Shown: piece after piece, positions 1-5,482 of the stretch
How positions within the stretch are numbered: position 1 is the first letter of the stretch
Layout: every line of letters starts with the position of its first letter
Origin: Rhizobium sp. LCM 4573
GTDB taxonomy: Bacteria > Pseudomonadota > Alphaproteobacteria > Rhizobiales > Rhizobiaceae
Reading direction: 5' to 3'
DNA length: 6,073 nt
Assembly: GCF_001854865.1 (NCBI RefSeq)
Contig: NZ_MDDW01000001.1
Coordinates: 328,463-334,535, forward strand
Program-made: the position numbers and the translations under genes
Notes under the pieces: generated by a model
What the model was told of the DNA's origin: nothing
What the model saw: the letters and a program-made list of their open reading frames with translations, nothing else
Databases searched by the model: none

Positions 1-38
1 GATATTCCAATCGCTATGAGGGCGAGGAGGCGAAAGCC

Positions 39-281
39 ATGAACCGTGACCTAACCCTTTCGGAAGTGCTGGTCGATCCGCTGATCGGGCAATTGCGGAA
101 AGCCGATCACGTGGGCAATGCAGCCTTCGCGCAATTGCTGGAAAGCGCTGCGCGGGTGCAGACGCGCAACCGCATCCAGCACCTCCATGCCGAACGCGCG
201 GAAGCCTTCTACCGCCGGCTTGCGGCTGTCTCCGACGAGCAAGCGGCGGCAAGCCGCGTCAATTCGCAAGCGTCAGGATGA
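39..281 (+). CDS. small conserved-looking hypothetical protein (80 aa)
   Basis: I do not recognise a named family. The 80-residue product is soluble and mostly helical-looking, with no membrane segment or signal peptide. It is rich in Ala, Arg, Gln and Leu and has a motif-like stretch near residues 19-36 (LRKADHVGNAAFAQLLES). Codon third positions are strongly G/C, as in the neighbouring genes, which supports real coding. The ATG at 39 is chosen because a GGAGG ribosome site lies at 26-30, 8 nt upstream. The same frame stays open to the left edge (YSNRYEGEEAKA before the Met), so a longer protein starting outside the window cannot be excluded. Its 3' end overlaps the convergent methionine aminopeptidase gene by 23 bp. 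Function unknown. Confidence 0.6.
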   Translation: MNRDLTLSEVLVDPLIGQLRKADHVGNAAFAQLLESAARVQTRNRIQHLHAERAEAFYRRLAAVSDEQAAASRVNSQASG

Positions 282-1014
282 GCGGCCCGTTGCGCGTCGC
301 GACGATCGTATGCTCGTATTGCACGGTCGGCGCCCGCGGATCGCTGTAGAGCGTCCAGGGATCGCCATTGTTACCGTCCTCGGCCCATTCCGCTCCGAGC
401 GACAGGAAGGGCTCCACGGTGAACACCAGCCCCTCCTCCATCACGCGCGTCTCGTCCGGATCGTGCCAGGTCGCGACCTCCTTCGGCTCCTCGTGAAGCG
501 AGCGGCCGATGCCATGGCTCGAAAGATTGGTGATCAGCGTATAGCGGTTCTTCTTCGCAAAAGCGCCGATGGAATTGCCGATGCCGGCAAGCGGCTTGCC
601 GGCCTTCACCTGCTGCAGGCCGGTCCACAGCGCCCGGCGCCCGTCGCGGCAAAGCTTCTCGATCTCCTTCTTGACCGGCGGCACCGCATAGGATGCGCCG
701 GTATCGGAAAAGAAACCGTCCTTCACCGCCGAGACGTCGATATTGACGAGGTCGCCCGGCTTGATGACGCGATCCCCCGCGATGCCGTGGGCCACTTCCT
801 CGTTGACGCTGATGCAGGTGGCGGCGGGAAACTTGTAGCAGGTTTCAGGCGCGGACTGGGCTCCGGCATCCTCCAGCGCCTTGCGGCCGATATCGTCCAG
901 CTCGCGCGTGGTGATGCCGGGCTCCAGCGCCTTCGCCATCAGTTCCATCGTCCGCGCGCAGATGCGGCCGATCTCCTTGAGCTTCGCGAGTTCGTCTTCG
1001 CTGGAAATAACCAT
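259..1014 (-). CDS. map: type I methionine aminopeptidase (secondary paralogue likely)
   Basis: This metalloenzyme removes the initiator methionine from nascent proteins in the cytoplasm. The 251-residue length fits the single-domain bacterial type I family. All five dinuclear-metal ligands are visible: D93 in NIDVSAVKDG, D104 in FSDTG, H167 in SSHGIGR, E201 in FTVEPF and E234 in QYEHTI. The substrate-binding His is H76 (EEVAHGI), and H174 lies in SLHEEP. The EEVAHGI and NIDVSAVKDGFFSDTG blocks look to me more like the extra MapB/YflG-type paralogues of Gram-positives than the housekeeping enzyme with a CHGIP block, so a second map gene probably exists elsewhere in the genome (inference). It lies 29 bp downstream of the LLM oxidoreductase, probably in the same transcript. 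The ribosome site is weak (CAGGTC about 10 nt upstream), which suggests dependence on upstream translation. Its 3' end overlaps a convergent small gene. Confidence 0.95.
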   Translation of the reverse strand: MVISSEDELAKLKEIGRICARTMELMAKALEPGITTRELDDIGRKALEDAGAQSAPETCYKFPAATCISVNEEVAHGIAGDRVIKPGDLVNIDVSAVKDGFFSDTGASYAVPPVKKEIEKLCRDGRRALWTGLQQVKAGKPLAGIGNSIGAFAKKNRYTLITNLSSHGIGRSLHEEPKEVATWHDPDETRVMEEGLVFTVEPFLSLGAEWAEDGNNGDPWTLYSDPRAPTVQYEHTIVATRNGPLILTLAN

Positions 1015-1043
1015 GTGATGCGACCTGTCTTTTCTGTTCTCTT

Positions 1044-2105
1044 TCAGGCAGCCGGTTTCGCGCCATCGCTCGATCCCGTCAATTCCTTTCTGACCAGAGG
1101 CGCAACCTTGGTGCCGTAAAGCTCGATGCCGCGCATGATCTCCCCATGCGGCATAAGCCCGATCGCCATCTGCAGGAGGAAGCGGTCGTTGCCGAACACC
1201 CTGTGGGCCGCCACGATCTTTTCCGCCACCAGTTCCGGATCGCCGACGAAGAGATTGCCGGTCGGCCCGCGCGCCTGGTCGTAATGCGCCCGGTTCGTCG
1301 GCCCCCAGCCGCGTTCGCGGCCGATGCGATTCATCACCTCCGCCTGCGGCCCGTAGAACCGGTCGGCCGCCTCCTGCGTCGTATCGGCGATGAAGCCGTG
1401 CACGTTGATGCTCGTCTTAAGTTTCGAAAGGTCCTGCCCGGCGCGCCGCGCCGCCTCGCGGTAAAGCTGGAAGAGGGATGCGAAACGCGGATATTCCCCG
1501 CCGATGATCGCCAGCGCCACCGGCAGGCCGAGCGCGCCGGCCCTTGCCACCGATTGCGGCGTGCCGCCCACCGCCACCCAGACCGGGAGCCGCTCCTGCA
1601 ACGGGCGGGGATAAACGCCGCGGCCATGGATCGGCGGGCGAATCTCACCCTCCCAGGTCACATGCTCGTCCTCGCGGATCGCCAGGAGCAGGTCGAGCTT
1701 TTCGGCGAACAGCTGGTCGTAATCGCCGAGATCGTAGCCGAAGAGCGGGAAGGATTCGATGAAGGAGCCCCGCCCCGCCATGATCTCCGCCCGCCCGCCG
1801 GAAAGCAGGTCGACGGTCGAAAACTGCTGGAAGACGCGCACCGGATCGTCGGAGCTCAGCACCGAGACCGCGCTGGTAAGCCGGATGTTCTTCGTCTTTA
1901 CCGCAGCAGCCGCCAGCACGGTCGACGGCGAGGAGACCGCATAGTCGGGCCGGTGATGCTCGCCCAGCCCGAAGACGTCGAGGCCCACCTGATCGGCAAG
2001 CTCGATTTCCTCGAGCAGGTTCTGAAGCCGCCGCGCCGCCGCCGCCCCCTTGCCGCCCGGCGGGTTCGGATCGACGTCAGCAAAGGTGTAAAGGCCGAGT
2101 TCCAT
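1044..2105 (-). CDS. LLM-class flavin-dependent oxidoreductase (luciferase-like monooxygenase)
   Basis: Predicted TIM-barrel oxidoreductase of the bacterial-luciferase-like superfamily, which uses FMNH2 or F420; in a rhizobial background FMN is more likely. Its substrate cannot be read from sequence. Family hallmarks in the 353-residue protein are the N-terminal strand [14 protein letters not shown] at 46-51, the block at 88-115 ([18 protein letters not shown] then MAGRGSF), [12 protein letters not shown] at 175-185, and the C-terminal [11 protein letters not shown] at 287-297. The size and N-terminus resemble the rhizobial LLM_2I7G-type subgroup (recognised from memory, not searched). The open frame extends upstream to 2675 on this strand, but that part crosses a terminator and a convincing gene. 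The ATG at 2105 begins the conserved barrel strand and follows an AAGGG-type ribosome site. It is probably the first gene of a two-gene operon with map. A 12- to 17-bp palindrome lies upstream. Confidence 0.92.
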   Translation of the reverse strand: MELGLYTFADVDPNPPGGKGAAAARRLQNLLEEIELADQVGLDVFGLGEHHRPDYAVSSPSTVLAAAAVKTKNIRLTSAVSVLSSDDPVRVFQQFSTVDLLSGGRAEIMAGRGSFIESFPLFGYDLGDYDQLFAEKLDLLLAIREDEHVTWEGEIRPPIHGRGVYPRPLQERLPVWVAVGGTPQSVARAGALGLPVALAIIGGEYPRFASLFQLYREAARRAGQDLSKLKTSINVHGFIADTTQEAADRFYGPQAEVMNRIGRERGWGPTNRAHYDQARGPTGNLFVGDPELVAEKIVAAHRVFGNDRFLLQMAIGLMPHGEIMRGIELYGTKVAPLVRKELTGSSDGAKPAA

Positions 2106-2136
2106 GAAAGCGCATCCCTTCGTTTTGATGCCGCTC

Positions 2137-2164
2137 AGATAGATATTGGGCGGGTGATGCACAA
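2137..2164 (-). promoter_or_regulatory. possible sigma70 promoter of the LLM-map operon
   Basis: On the minus strand, TTGTGC (2159-2164) and CTATCT (2137-2142) are separated by 16 nt. This is an imperfect match to the alphaproteobacterial CTTGAC/CTATAT pattern. It lies downstream of the SRPBCC terminator and about 30 nt before the LLM start codon, where a promoter is needed. Assigned by eye only. Confidence 0.3.
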
Positions 2165-2173
2165 ATGCGAAAC

Positions 2174-2192
2174 TTTCGAACGAAATGTTCGA
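2174..2192. promoter_or_regulatory. palindromic operator candidate upstream of the LLM gene
   Basis: TCGAAC-GAAAT-GTTCGA (2176-2192) has perfect 6-bp arms. It overlaps a second perfect palindrome, TTTCG-AA-CGAAA (2174-2185). The site lies about 10 bp upstream of the candidate -35 element of the LLM-map operon, a position compatible with an activator, or with a repressor if the true promoter is shifted. No regulator gene is present in the window, so the binding protein is unknown. Confidence 0.35.
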
Positions 2193-2224
2193 TGGGATGG
2201 ATCGGGCGGAGACCCTAGGCTCGG

Positions 2225-2255
2225 AAAAAAGCCCCGCCACCGGCGGCGGCAGGGC
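2225..2255 (-). terminator. Rho-independent terminator after the SRPBCC gene
   Basis: Read on the minus strand, an 11-bp GC-rich stem (arms 2245-2255 and 2231-2241, with two G-U wobbles and a 3-nt loop at 2242-2244) is followed by six T residues (2225-2230). It lies about 55 nt past the SRPBCC stop codon and separates that gene from the downstream LLM-map operon. Confidence 0.88.
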
Positions 2256-2308
2256 CTTGAATCGGATTTGTAGGCTGTCCCCGCAAACCTTTGCGATGAC
2301 TCGATCTT

Positions 2309-2779
2309 TCAGAAAGTCTTTGCGACTTCCTCCAGCTGGTCGGCGACGATGCCCCAGCCCTCGTGAAAACCCATTTCCTCGTGAGCCTTTTTGTCTTCCT
2401 CCGTCCAGTGTACGGCCGTCGCGGTATATTTCGTGCGGCCGTTGCCGAGATCCTCGAATTCGATGATGCCGGTCATGAACGGCTTTTCCGAAGGCACCCA
2501 GGCGCTCGTGAACGCATCGGTGAAGACGATCTTCCTGTTCGGGACGATCTCCAGGTAGATGCCGTGATTGGGAGCCTTCTCCCCATTCGGCCCTTCCATC
2601 AGGATGTAGTTCGATCCGCCCGGACGGACATCGAGCTTCGCTTCCGTCACCTTCCAGGGCTTCGGGCAGAACCATTCGCCCATGTGCTCGGGTGTCGTCC
2701 AGGCCTTGTAGAGCTTGTCGGCGGGCGCATTCAGTTCGCGAACGAGCTGCAGCGAATGGGCGGCGGTCTTGGCGGTCAT
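2309..2779 (-). CDS. SRPBCC / AHSA1-domain protein
   Basis: A 156-residue single-domain protein of the START-like (SRPBCC) fold, AHSA1 (activator of Hsp90 ATPase homologue 1-like) subgroup. These form a hydrophobic ligand-binding helix-grip; the ligand here is unknown. Visible signatures are the N-terminal strand and helix with [12 protein letters not shown] (28-39), DVRPGG (50-55), [18 protein letters not shown] (73-90) and the long C-terminal helix starting [16 protein letters not shown] (137-152). There is no membrane segment or signal peptide. The ATG at 2779 follows a strong GAGGAGAGG ribosome site. Many family members sit beside an ArsR-type regulator, but none is seen here. It is monocistronic in the window: a good terminator follows it, and the leader contains two competing small hairpins. 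Confidence 0.9.
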   Translation of the reverse strand: MTAKTAAHSLQLVRELNAPADKLYKAWTTPEHMGEWFCPKPWKVTEAKLDVRPGGSNYILMEGPNGEKAPNHGIYLEIVPNRKIVFTDAFTSAWVPSEKPFMTGIIEFEDLGNGRTKYTATAVHWTEEDKKAHEEMGFHEGWGIVADQLEEVAKTF

Positions 2780-2791
2780 TGTCCTCTCCTC

Positions 2792-2820
2792 GTTTTTCTC
2801 AAAAACATCTCTCAGATGCT
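2792..2820 (-). other. two mutually exclusive hairpins in the SRPBCC leader
   Basis: On the minus strand, CATCT-GAG-AGATG (2806-2818) is followed by five T residues, a miniature terminator shape. The overlapping GTTTTT-GAG-AAAAAC (2792-2806) uses that same T-run as its 5' arm, so the two cannot form together. Both are short and AU-rich and lie just before the ribosome site. Structure seen; function uncertain. Confidence 0.3.
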
Positions 2821-2953
2821 GAACCTAGGACGTGTGGCAATATCCCGATCCGACACTGGCTCGAAATTTTTTCCGATTACTCCGATCCACCAGGAAGCCG
2901 ACATAACCCATCGGACTTGACTTGGACCCTCGATGCTTTAAGGCGCTTTTCCC

Positions 2954-3017
2954 GCGCGGGACGACCCGCGCCTTCGATGACTTTTCCGGGACGGCCCGGC
3001 CCATTAAGGAGGGCCGG
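2954..3017 (+). promoter_or_regulatory. guanidine-II (mini-ykkC) riboswitch upstream of atpB homologue
   Basis: Two hairpins with ACGR tetraloops define this class, and both are present. P1 is a perfect 7-bp stem GCGCGGG/CCCGCGC (2954-2960 with 2965-2971) with loop ACGA (2961-2964). P2 is a perfect 5-bp stem CCGGG/CCCGG (2986-2990 with 2995-2999) with loop ACGG (2991-2994). The linker is 14 nt. Each loop is expected to bind one guanidinium, and the two loops dock. The expression platform is visible: CCGGCCC (2996-3002, using the 3' strand of P2) is perfectly complementary to GGGCCGG (3011-3017), which overlaps the ribosome site AAGGAGGG (3006-3013). Forming P2 would therefore free the site, making this a translational ON switch. 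The class is usually found before sugE/SMR exporters or guanidine-degradation genes; finding it before an ATP synthase gene is unexpected. Confidence 0.85.
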
Positions 3018-3018
3018 A

Positions 3019-3768
3019 ATGGCGGGTCCCATTGAACAATTCGAAATCAAGCCGATCGTCACTTTTGGAGAGATCGGCGGCCAGGCAATCGCCTTCACCA
3101 ATTCCGCCGCCTATATGGCCTTGACCGTGTGCCTCGCGAGCGCCTTCCTGCTGATCGGAACCGCACGCCGCCAGCTCGTGCCGGGACGCTTCCAGGCGGC
3201 GGTCGAGACCCTCTTCGAATTCACCGCGAAGACCTTGCGCGACAATGCCGGCGAGCAGGGAATGCGCTTCTTCCCGCTGGTGTTCTCGCTCTTCATGTTC
3301 GTGCTCGTCGCGAACCTGATCGGCCTGTTTCCCTATGCCTTCACGGTCACGAGCCATCTCATCGTCACCTTCGCACTCGCCATGCTCGTCTTCCTTACGG
3401 TGACAGTCTATGGCCTGGTTCGGCACGGCTTCGGCTTCTTCCGCCTTTTCATGCCCTCCGGCGTTCCATGGGTTCTGGCGCCCATCATCGTTCCGATCGA
3501 GATCCTGTCCTATATCTCGCGCCCCTTCAGCCACTCGATCCGTCTTTTCGCGGTCATGCTGGCAGGCCACATCACGCTCAAGGTCTTCGCCGGCTTCGTC
3601 GCCAGCCTGTCCGGCCTCGGCGCGGTCGGCCTCTTCGGCGCGGCGCTGCCGCTCCTCATGGCGGTGGCGATAACGGCGCTGGAAACGCTGATGGCGGTCG
3701 TTCAGGCCTATATCTTCACCATGCTGACCTGCATGTACCTCAACGACGCCATCCACCCCGGACATTGA
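3019..3768 (+). CDS. atpB: F0F1 ATP synthase subunit a homologue, stand-alone, riboswitch-controlled
   Basis: Subunit a of the membrane F0 sector forms the two proton half-channels against the c-ring. The 249-residue length matches rhizobial a subunits. Hydrophobic segments lie near 28-47, 83-105, 113-133, 150-166, 172-198 and 203-240. The essential Arg (E. coli R210) is R175 in [15 protein letters not shown]184 and E222 give the His/Glu arrangement that is swapped relative to E. coli E219/H245, and Q229 matches Q252. The C-terminus [12 protein letters not shown] is rhizobial in style. Oddities: V179 replaces the nearly invariant Asn (E. coli N214), and H172 sits where Leu is usual. Unlike the standard atpI-atpB-atpE-atpF operon, no other F0 gene adjoins it; the neighbours are a divergent AHSA1 gene and sugE. 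The ATG at 3019 follows AAGGAGGG at 3006-3013; earlier in-frame Met codons would place the riboswitch inside the coding region. Probably a paralogue induced by guanidine (inference). Confidence 0.93.
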   Translation: MAGPIEQFEIKPIVTFGEIGGQAIAFTNSAAYMALTVCLASAFLLIGTARRQLVPGRFQAAVETLFEFTAKTLRDNAGEQGMRFFPLVFSLFMFVLVANLIGLFPYAFTVTSHLIVTFALAMLVFLTVTVYGLVRHGFGFFRLFMPSGVPWVLAPIIVPIEILSYISRPFSHSIRLFAVMLAGHITLKVFAGFVASLSGLGAVGLFGAALPLLMAVAITALETLMAVVQAYIFTMLTCMYLNDAIHPGH

Positions 3769-3774
3769 GGCAAC

Positions 3775-3803
3775 CTTGAACCCCTTCCGCAAAATCTCTA
3801 TAT
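3775..3803 (+). promoter_or_regulatory. sigma70-type promoter for sugE
   Basis: CTTGAA (3775-3780), a 17-nt spacer and CTATAT (3798-3803) match the rhizobial housekeeping consensus CTTGAC-N17-CTATAT at all but one base. The predicted transcription start near 3810 coincides with the first base of riboswitch hairpin P1. This suggests sugE can be transcribed independently of atpB. Confidence 0.7.
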
Positions 3804-3809
3804 ATGAAC

Positions 3810-3878
3810 GGAAAGAGGACGGCCTCTTTTCCCGAACACAAACGACCAGGACGGCCTGGCGCTCCAGCAAAGGAGGCC
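3810..3878 (+). promoter_or_regulatory. guanidine-II (mini-ykkC) riboswitch upstream of sugE
   Basis: P1 has a perfect core stem AAAGAGG/CCTCTTT (3812-3818 with 3823-3829), extendable by G-U and G-C pairs to 3810/3831, with loop ACGG (3819-3822). P2 is CCAGG/CCTGG (3846-3850 with 3855-3859), also with loop ACGG (3851-3854). The ribosome site AAAGGAGG (3869-3876) can pair along its whole length with CCUCUUUU (3823-3830, the 3' strand of P1, one G-U wobble). In addition GGCCT (3853-3857, in P2) is complementary to AGGCC (3874-3878). Guanidinium binding stabilises both hairpins and should therefore release the ribosome site. The architecture and the downstream guanidinium exporter agree with known members of this class. 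Confidence 0.93.
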
Positions 3879-3882
3879 AGTC

Positions 3883-4203
3883 ATGGCTTGGCTTTATCTC
3901 TTCATCGCGGGTCTGCTCGAAATCGGCTGGGCCTACTCGATGAAACGTTCGGAGGGCTTCACCCTCCTGACCCCCACCGTCATCACCATCATCGCGATGA
4001 TCGCGAGCTTTGCTCTTCTGTCCGTCTCGATGAAGAGCTTGCCGCTCGGCACCGCCTATACGGTCTGGACCGGCATCGGCGCGGTGGGCGCCTTCGTGGT
4101 CGGCATTGCCGTTCTCGGCGAAGCGGCGACGCCCATGCGCTTGCTGGCCGGCGGGCTCATCGTGTCCGGTATCCTGTTGATGAAACTCTCGAGCACGAGC
4201 TGA
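3883..4203 (+). CDS. sugE: guanidinium exporter Gdx (SugE), SMR family
   Basis: A 106-residue, four-helix small multidrug resistance protein of the Gdx subtype. It works as an antiparallel dimer in the inner membrane, exporting guanidinium in exchange for protons. Helices lie at about 2-20, 28-49, 56-78 and 84-102. The central proton/substrate-coupling Glu is E13 in [13 protein letters not shown]. The positions lining the Gdx binding site are all present: G10, W16, S42, Y59 and W62, the last two in the diagnostic [15 protein letters not shown] block. The specific function is supported independently by the guanidine-II riboswitch in its leader. The start at 3883 follows AAAGGAGG at 3869-3876. 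It lies 114 bp downstream of the atpB homologue and has its own promoter. A hairpin 5 bp past the stop codon separates it from the convergent sigma factor gene. Confidence 0.97.
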   Translation: MAWLYLFIAGLLEIGWAYSMKRSEGFTLLTPTVITIIAMIASFALLSVSMKSLPLGTAYTVWTGIGAVGAFVVGIAVLGEAATPMRLLAGGLIVSGILLMKLSSTS

Positions 4204-4208
4204 CGCGC

Positions 4209-4228
4209 GAAGGGGCTTCGGCCCCTTC
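4209..4228. terminator. hairpin between convergent genes, probable bidirectional terminator
   Basis: A perfect 8-bp stem GAAGGGGC/GCCCCTTC (4209-4216 with 4221-4228) is capped by the very stable loop TTCG (4217-4220). It fills the 28-bp gap between the sugE stop codon and the stop codon of the convergent sigma factor gene. There is no good U-tract on either side, so it may act as an imperfect terminator or a 3'-end stabiliser. Confidence 0.6.
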
Positions 4229-4231
4229 CAT

Positions 4232-5482
4232 TCACGCCGGCGCGACGGCGGCACCTAGCTTGTCGATCTGCTGGCGGATATGGGCGCATTCGGCCGGCGA
4301 ATTGGCAAGCGCGATCGCCCGGTCGAAGGCTTCGCGGGCCTGGGCGTTGCGGCTGAGCTGCATCAGCAGTCCTCCCCGGACGCCGTGAAAGTAGAAATAG
4401 CCGTCGAGTTTTTCGGCGAGCGGCGCGATGAGTTCCAGCGCCGCTTCCGGCCCCTTGAGCTTGGAGATCGCGACGGCCTTGTTGAGCGTTACGACCGGCG
4501 AAGGCTGGATGTGCTCCAGCATGCCGTAAAGCAGGGTTATCTCTTCCCAATCCGTATCTTCCGCCCTTGCAGCGCGGGCATGCAGCGCGGAGACCGCTGC
4601 CTGGATCTGGTAGGGTCCCGGTTGGCGGTGGCGGATCGCCTTGTCGAGCAGCGCCAGCGCCTCGTCGATGAGTTTCCGGTTCCAGAGGTTTCGATCCTGA
4701 TCCTCCAGAAGCACGATCTGACCCTGCCTGTCGAAACGCGCCGGTGCTCGCGAGTGCTGCAGCAGCATGAGCGCCAGCAGTCCCATGATCTCCGGCTCGC
4801 CGGGGAAGATGCGCAAGAGCAGCCGCGCCAGCCTGATCGCCTCCTCGCAGAAAGCCGCGTTGTCTGGGTTGGTGATGCCCGCGGAATAGCCCTCGTTGAA
4901 GACGAGATAGATCATCGCGCCGACGGTCGAGAGCCTTGTCGCCCGCTCTGCCGCGCTCGGCGTTTCGAACGGCACGCCCGCCTTGGCGACACGGCCCTTG
5001 GCGCGGGTGATGCGCTGCTCCATCGCCGCCTCGCTGACGAGGAAGGCGCGGGCGATCTGCGGCACGCTGAGGCCCGAGACGATCCTGAGCGCCAGCGCGA
5101 TCTGCTGGGTGTTCGGCAGGTCCGGATGGCAACAGATGAACATCAGCCGCAGGATGTCGTCCCGGTAATTGGAATTGTCGAGCCGGTCGGCCATGTCCAC
5201 TTCCGCGTCCGAGAGGTCGGAAAGCACCTCCTCCTCCGGCAGCGGATCGTTCCTGGACCGCTTCCTCACCGCATCGATGCCGCTATTGCGCCCGACGAAG
5301 ATCAGCCACGCGGCGGGATCGCGCGGCGGTCCCTTTTCCGGCCAGGTCCGGATCGCCCGGAGGCAAGCCTCCTGAAAGGCCTCCTCGGCGGTGTCGAGAT
5401 CGCGGAAGTAGCGCAGGAGCGCGCCGAGTGCCTGCGGTCTTGCGGCGGTGAGTGCGAGGTCGATCCAGGCGATGTCCGTCAT
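4232..5482 (-). CDS. ECF42-type RNA polymerase sigma factor with C-terminal extension
   Basis: A 416-residue sigma70-family factor that redirects RNA polymerase to its own small regulon. Region sigma2 spans about 10-75 (DLDTAEEAFQEACLRAIRTWP, then PAAWLIFVGRNSGIDAVRKR). Region sigma4 spans about 108-165, with the helix-turn-helix at LSVPQIARAFLVSEAAMEQRI. A roughly 250-residue extension follows, with the family block LVFNEGYSA (193-201), EAIRLARLL (214-222) and TPR-like helices near 330-395. This architecture, plus a DGPF/YCII gene directly upstream, identifies the ECF42 group, which has no classical anti-sigma factor; the extension is thought to control activity. The ATG at 5482 overlaps the stop codon of the YCII gene (ATGA), so translation is probably coupled. 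The open frame extends further upstream, but only through the YCII gene. The inducing signal is unknown. Confidence 0.93.
   Translation of the reverse strand: MTDIAWIDLALTAARPQALGALLRYFRDLDTAEEAFQEACLRAIRTWPEKGPPRDPAAWLIFVGRNSGIDAVRKRSRNDPLPEEEVLSDLSDAEVDMADRLDNSNYRDDILRLMFICCHPDLPNTQQIALALRIVSGLSVPQIARAFLVSEAAMEQRITRAKGRVAKAGVPFETPSAAERATRLSTVGAMIYLVFNEGYSAGITNPDNAAFCEEAIRLARLLLRIFPGEPEIMGLLALMLLQHSRAPARFDRQGQIVLLEDQDRNLWNRKLIDEALALLDKAIRHRQPGPYQIQAAVSALHARAARAEDTDWEEITLLYGMLEHIQPSPVVTLNKAVAISKLKGPEAALELIAPLAEKLDGYFYFHGVRGGLLMQLSRNAQAREAFDRAIALANSPAECAHIRQQIDKLGAAVAPA

Noticed and set aside
1146..2273. Long + strand open frame opposite the LLM gene
   Set aside because: It is the antisense shadow of a well-recognised flavoprotein in GC-rich DNA. 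Its product is Arg/His-rich low-complexity sequence without family features, and no suitable ribosome site was seen.
2106..2675. 190-residue N-terminal extension of the LLM reading frame
   Set aside because: It would run through the Rho-independent terminator at 2225-2255 and inside the AHSA1 gene in another frame. The conserved LLM fold begins exactly at the Met encoded at 2105.
2954..2999. Intrinsic terminator reading of the GC-rich hairpins before atpB
   Set aside because: Neither hairpin is followed by a U-tract, and both carry ACGR tetraloops. The riboswitch explanation fits better and also explains the ribosome-site complementarity.
2692..3018. Upstream start for the atpB homologue
   Set aside because: The extension has no similarity to subunit a, crosses the riboswitch and overlaps the divergent AHSA1 gene. 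The Met at 3019 has a strong ribosome site and the family's usual N-terminus.
3004..4254. 416-residue minus-strand open frame across atpB and sugE
   Set aside because: It is antisense to two recognised membrane proteins. Its His/Glu/Asp/Arg-rich composition is what a reverse-strand translation of hydrophobic GC-rich codons gives.
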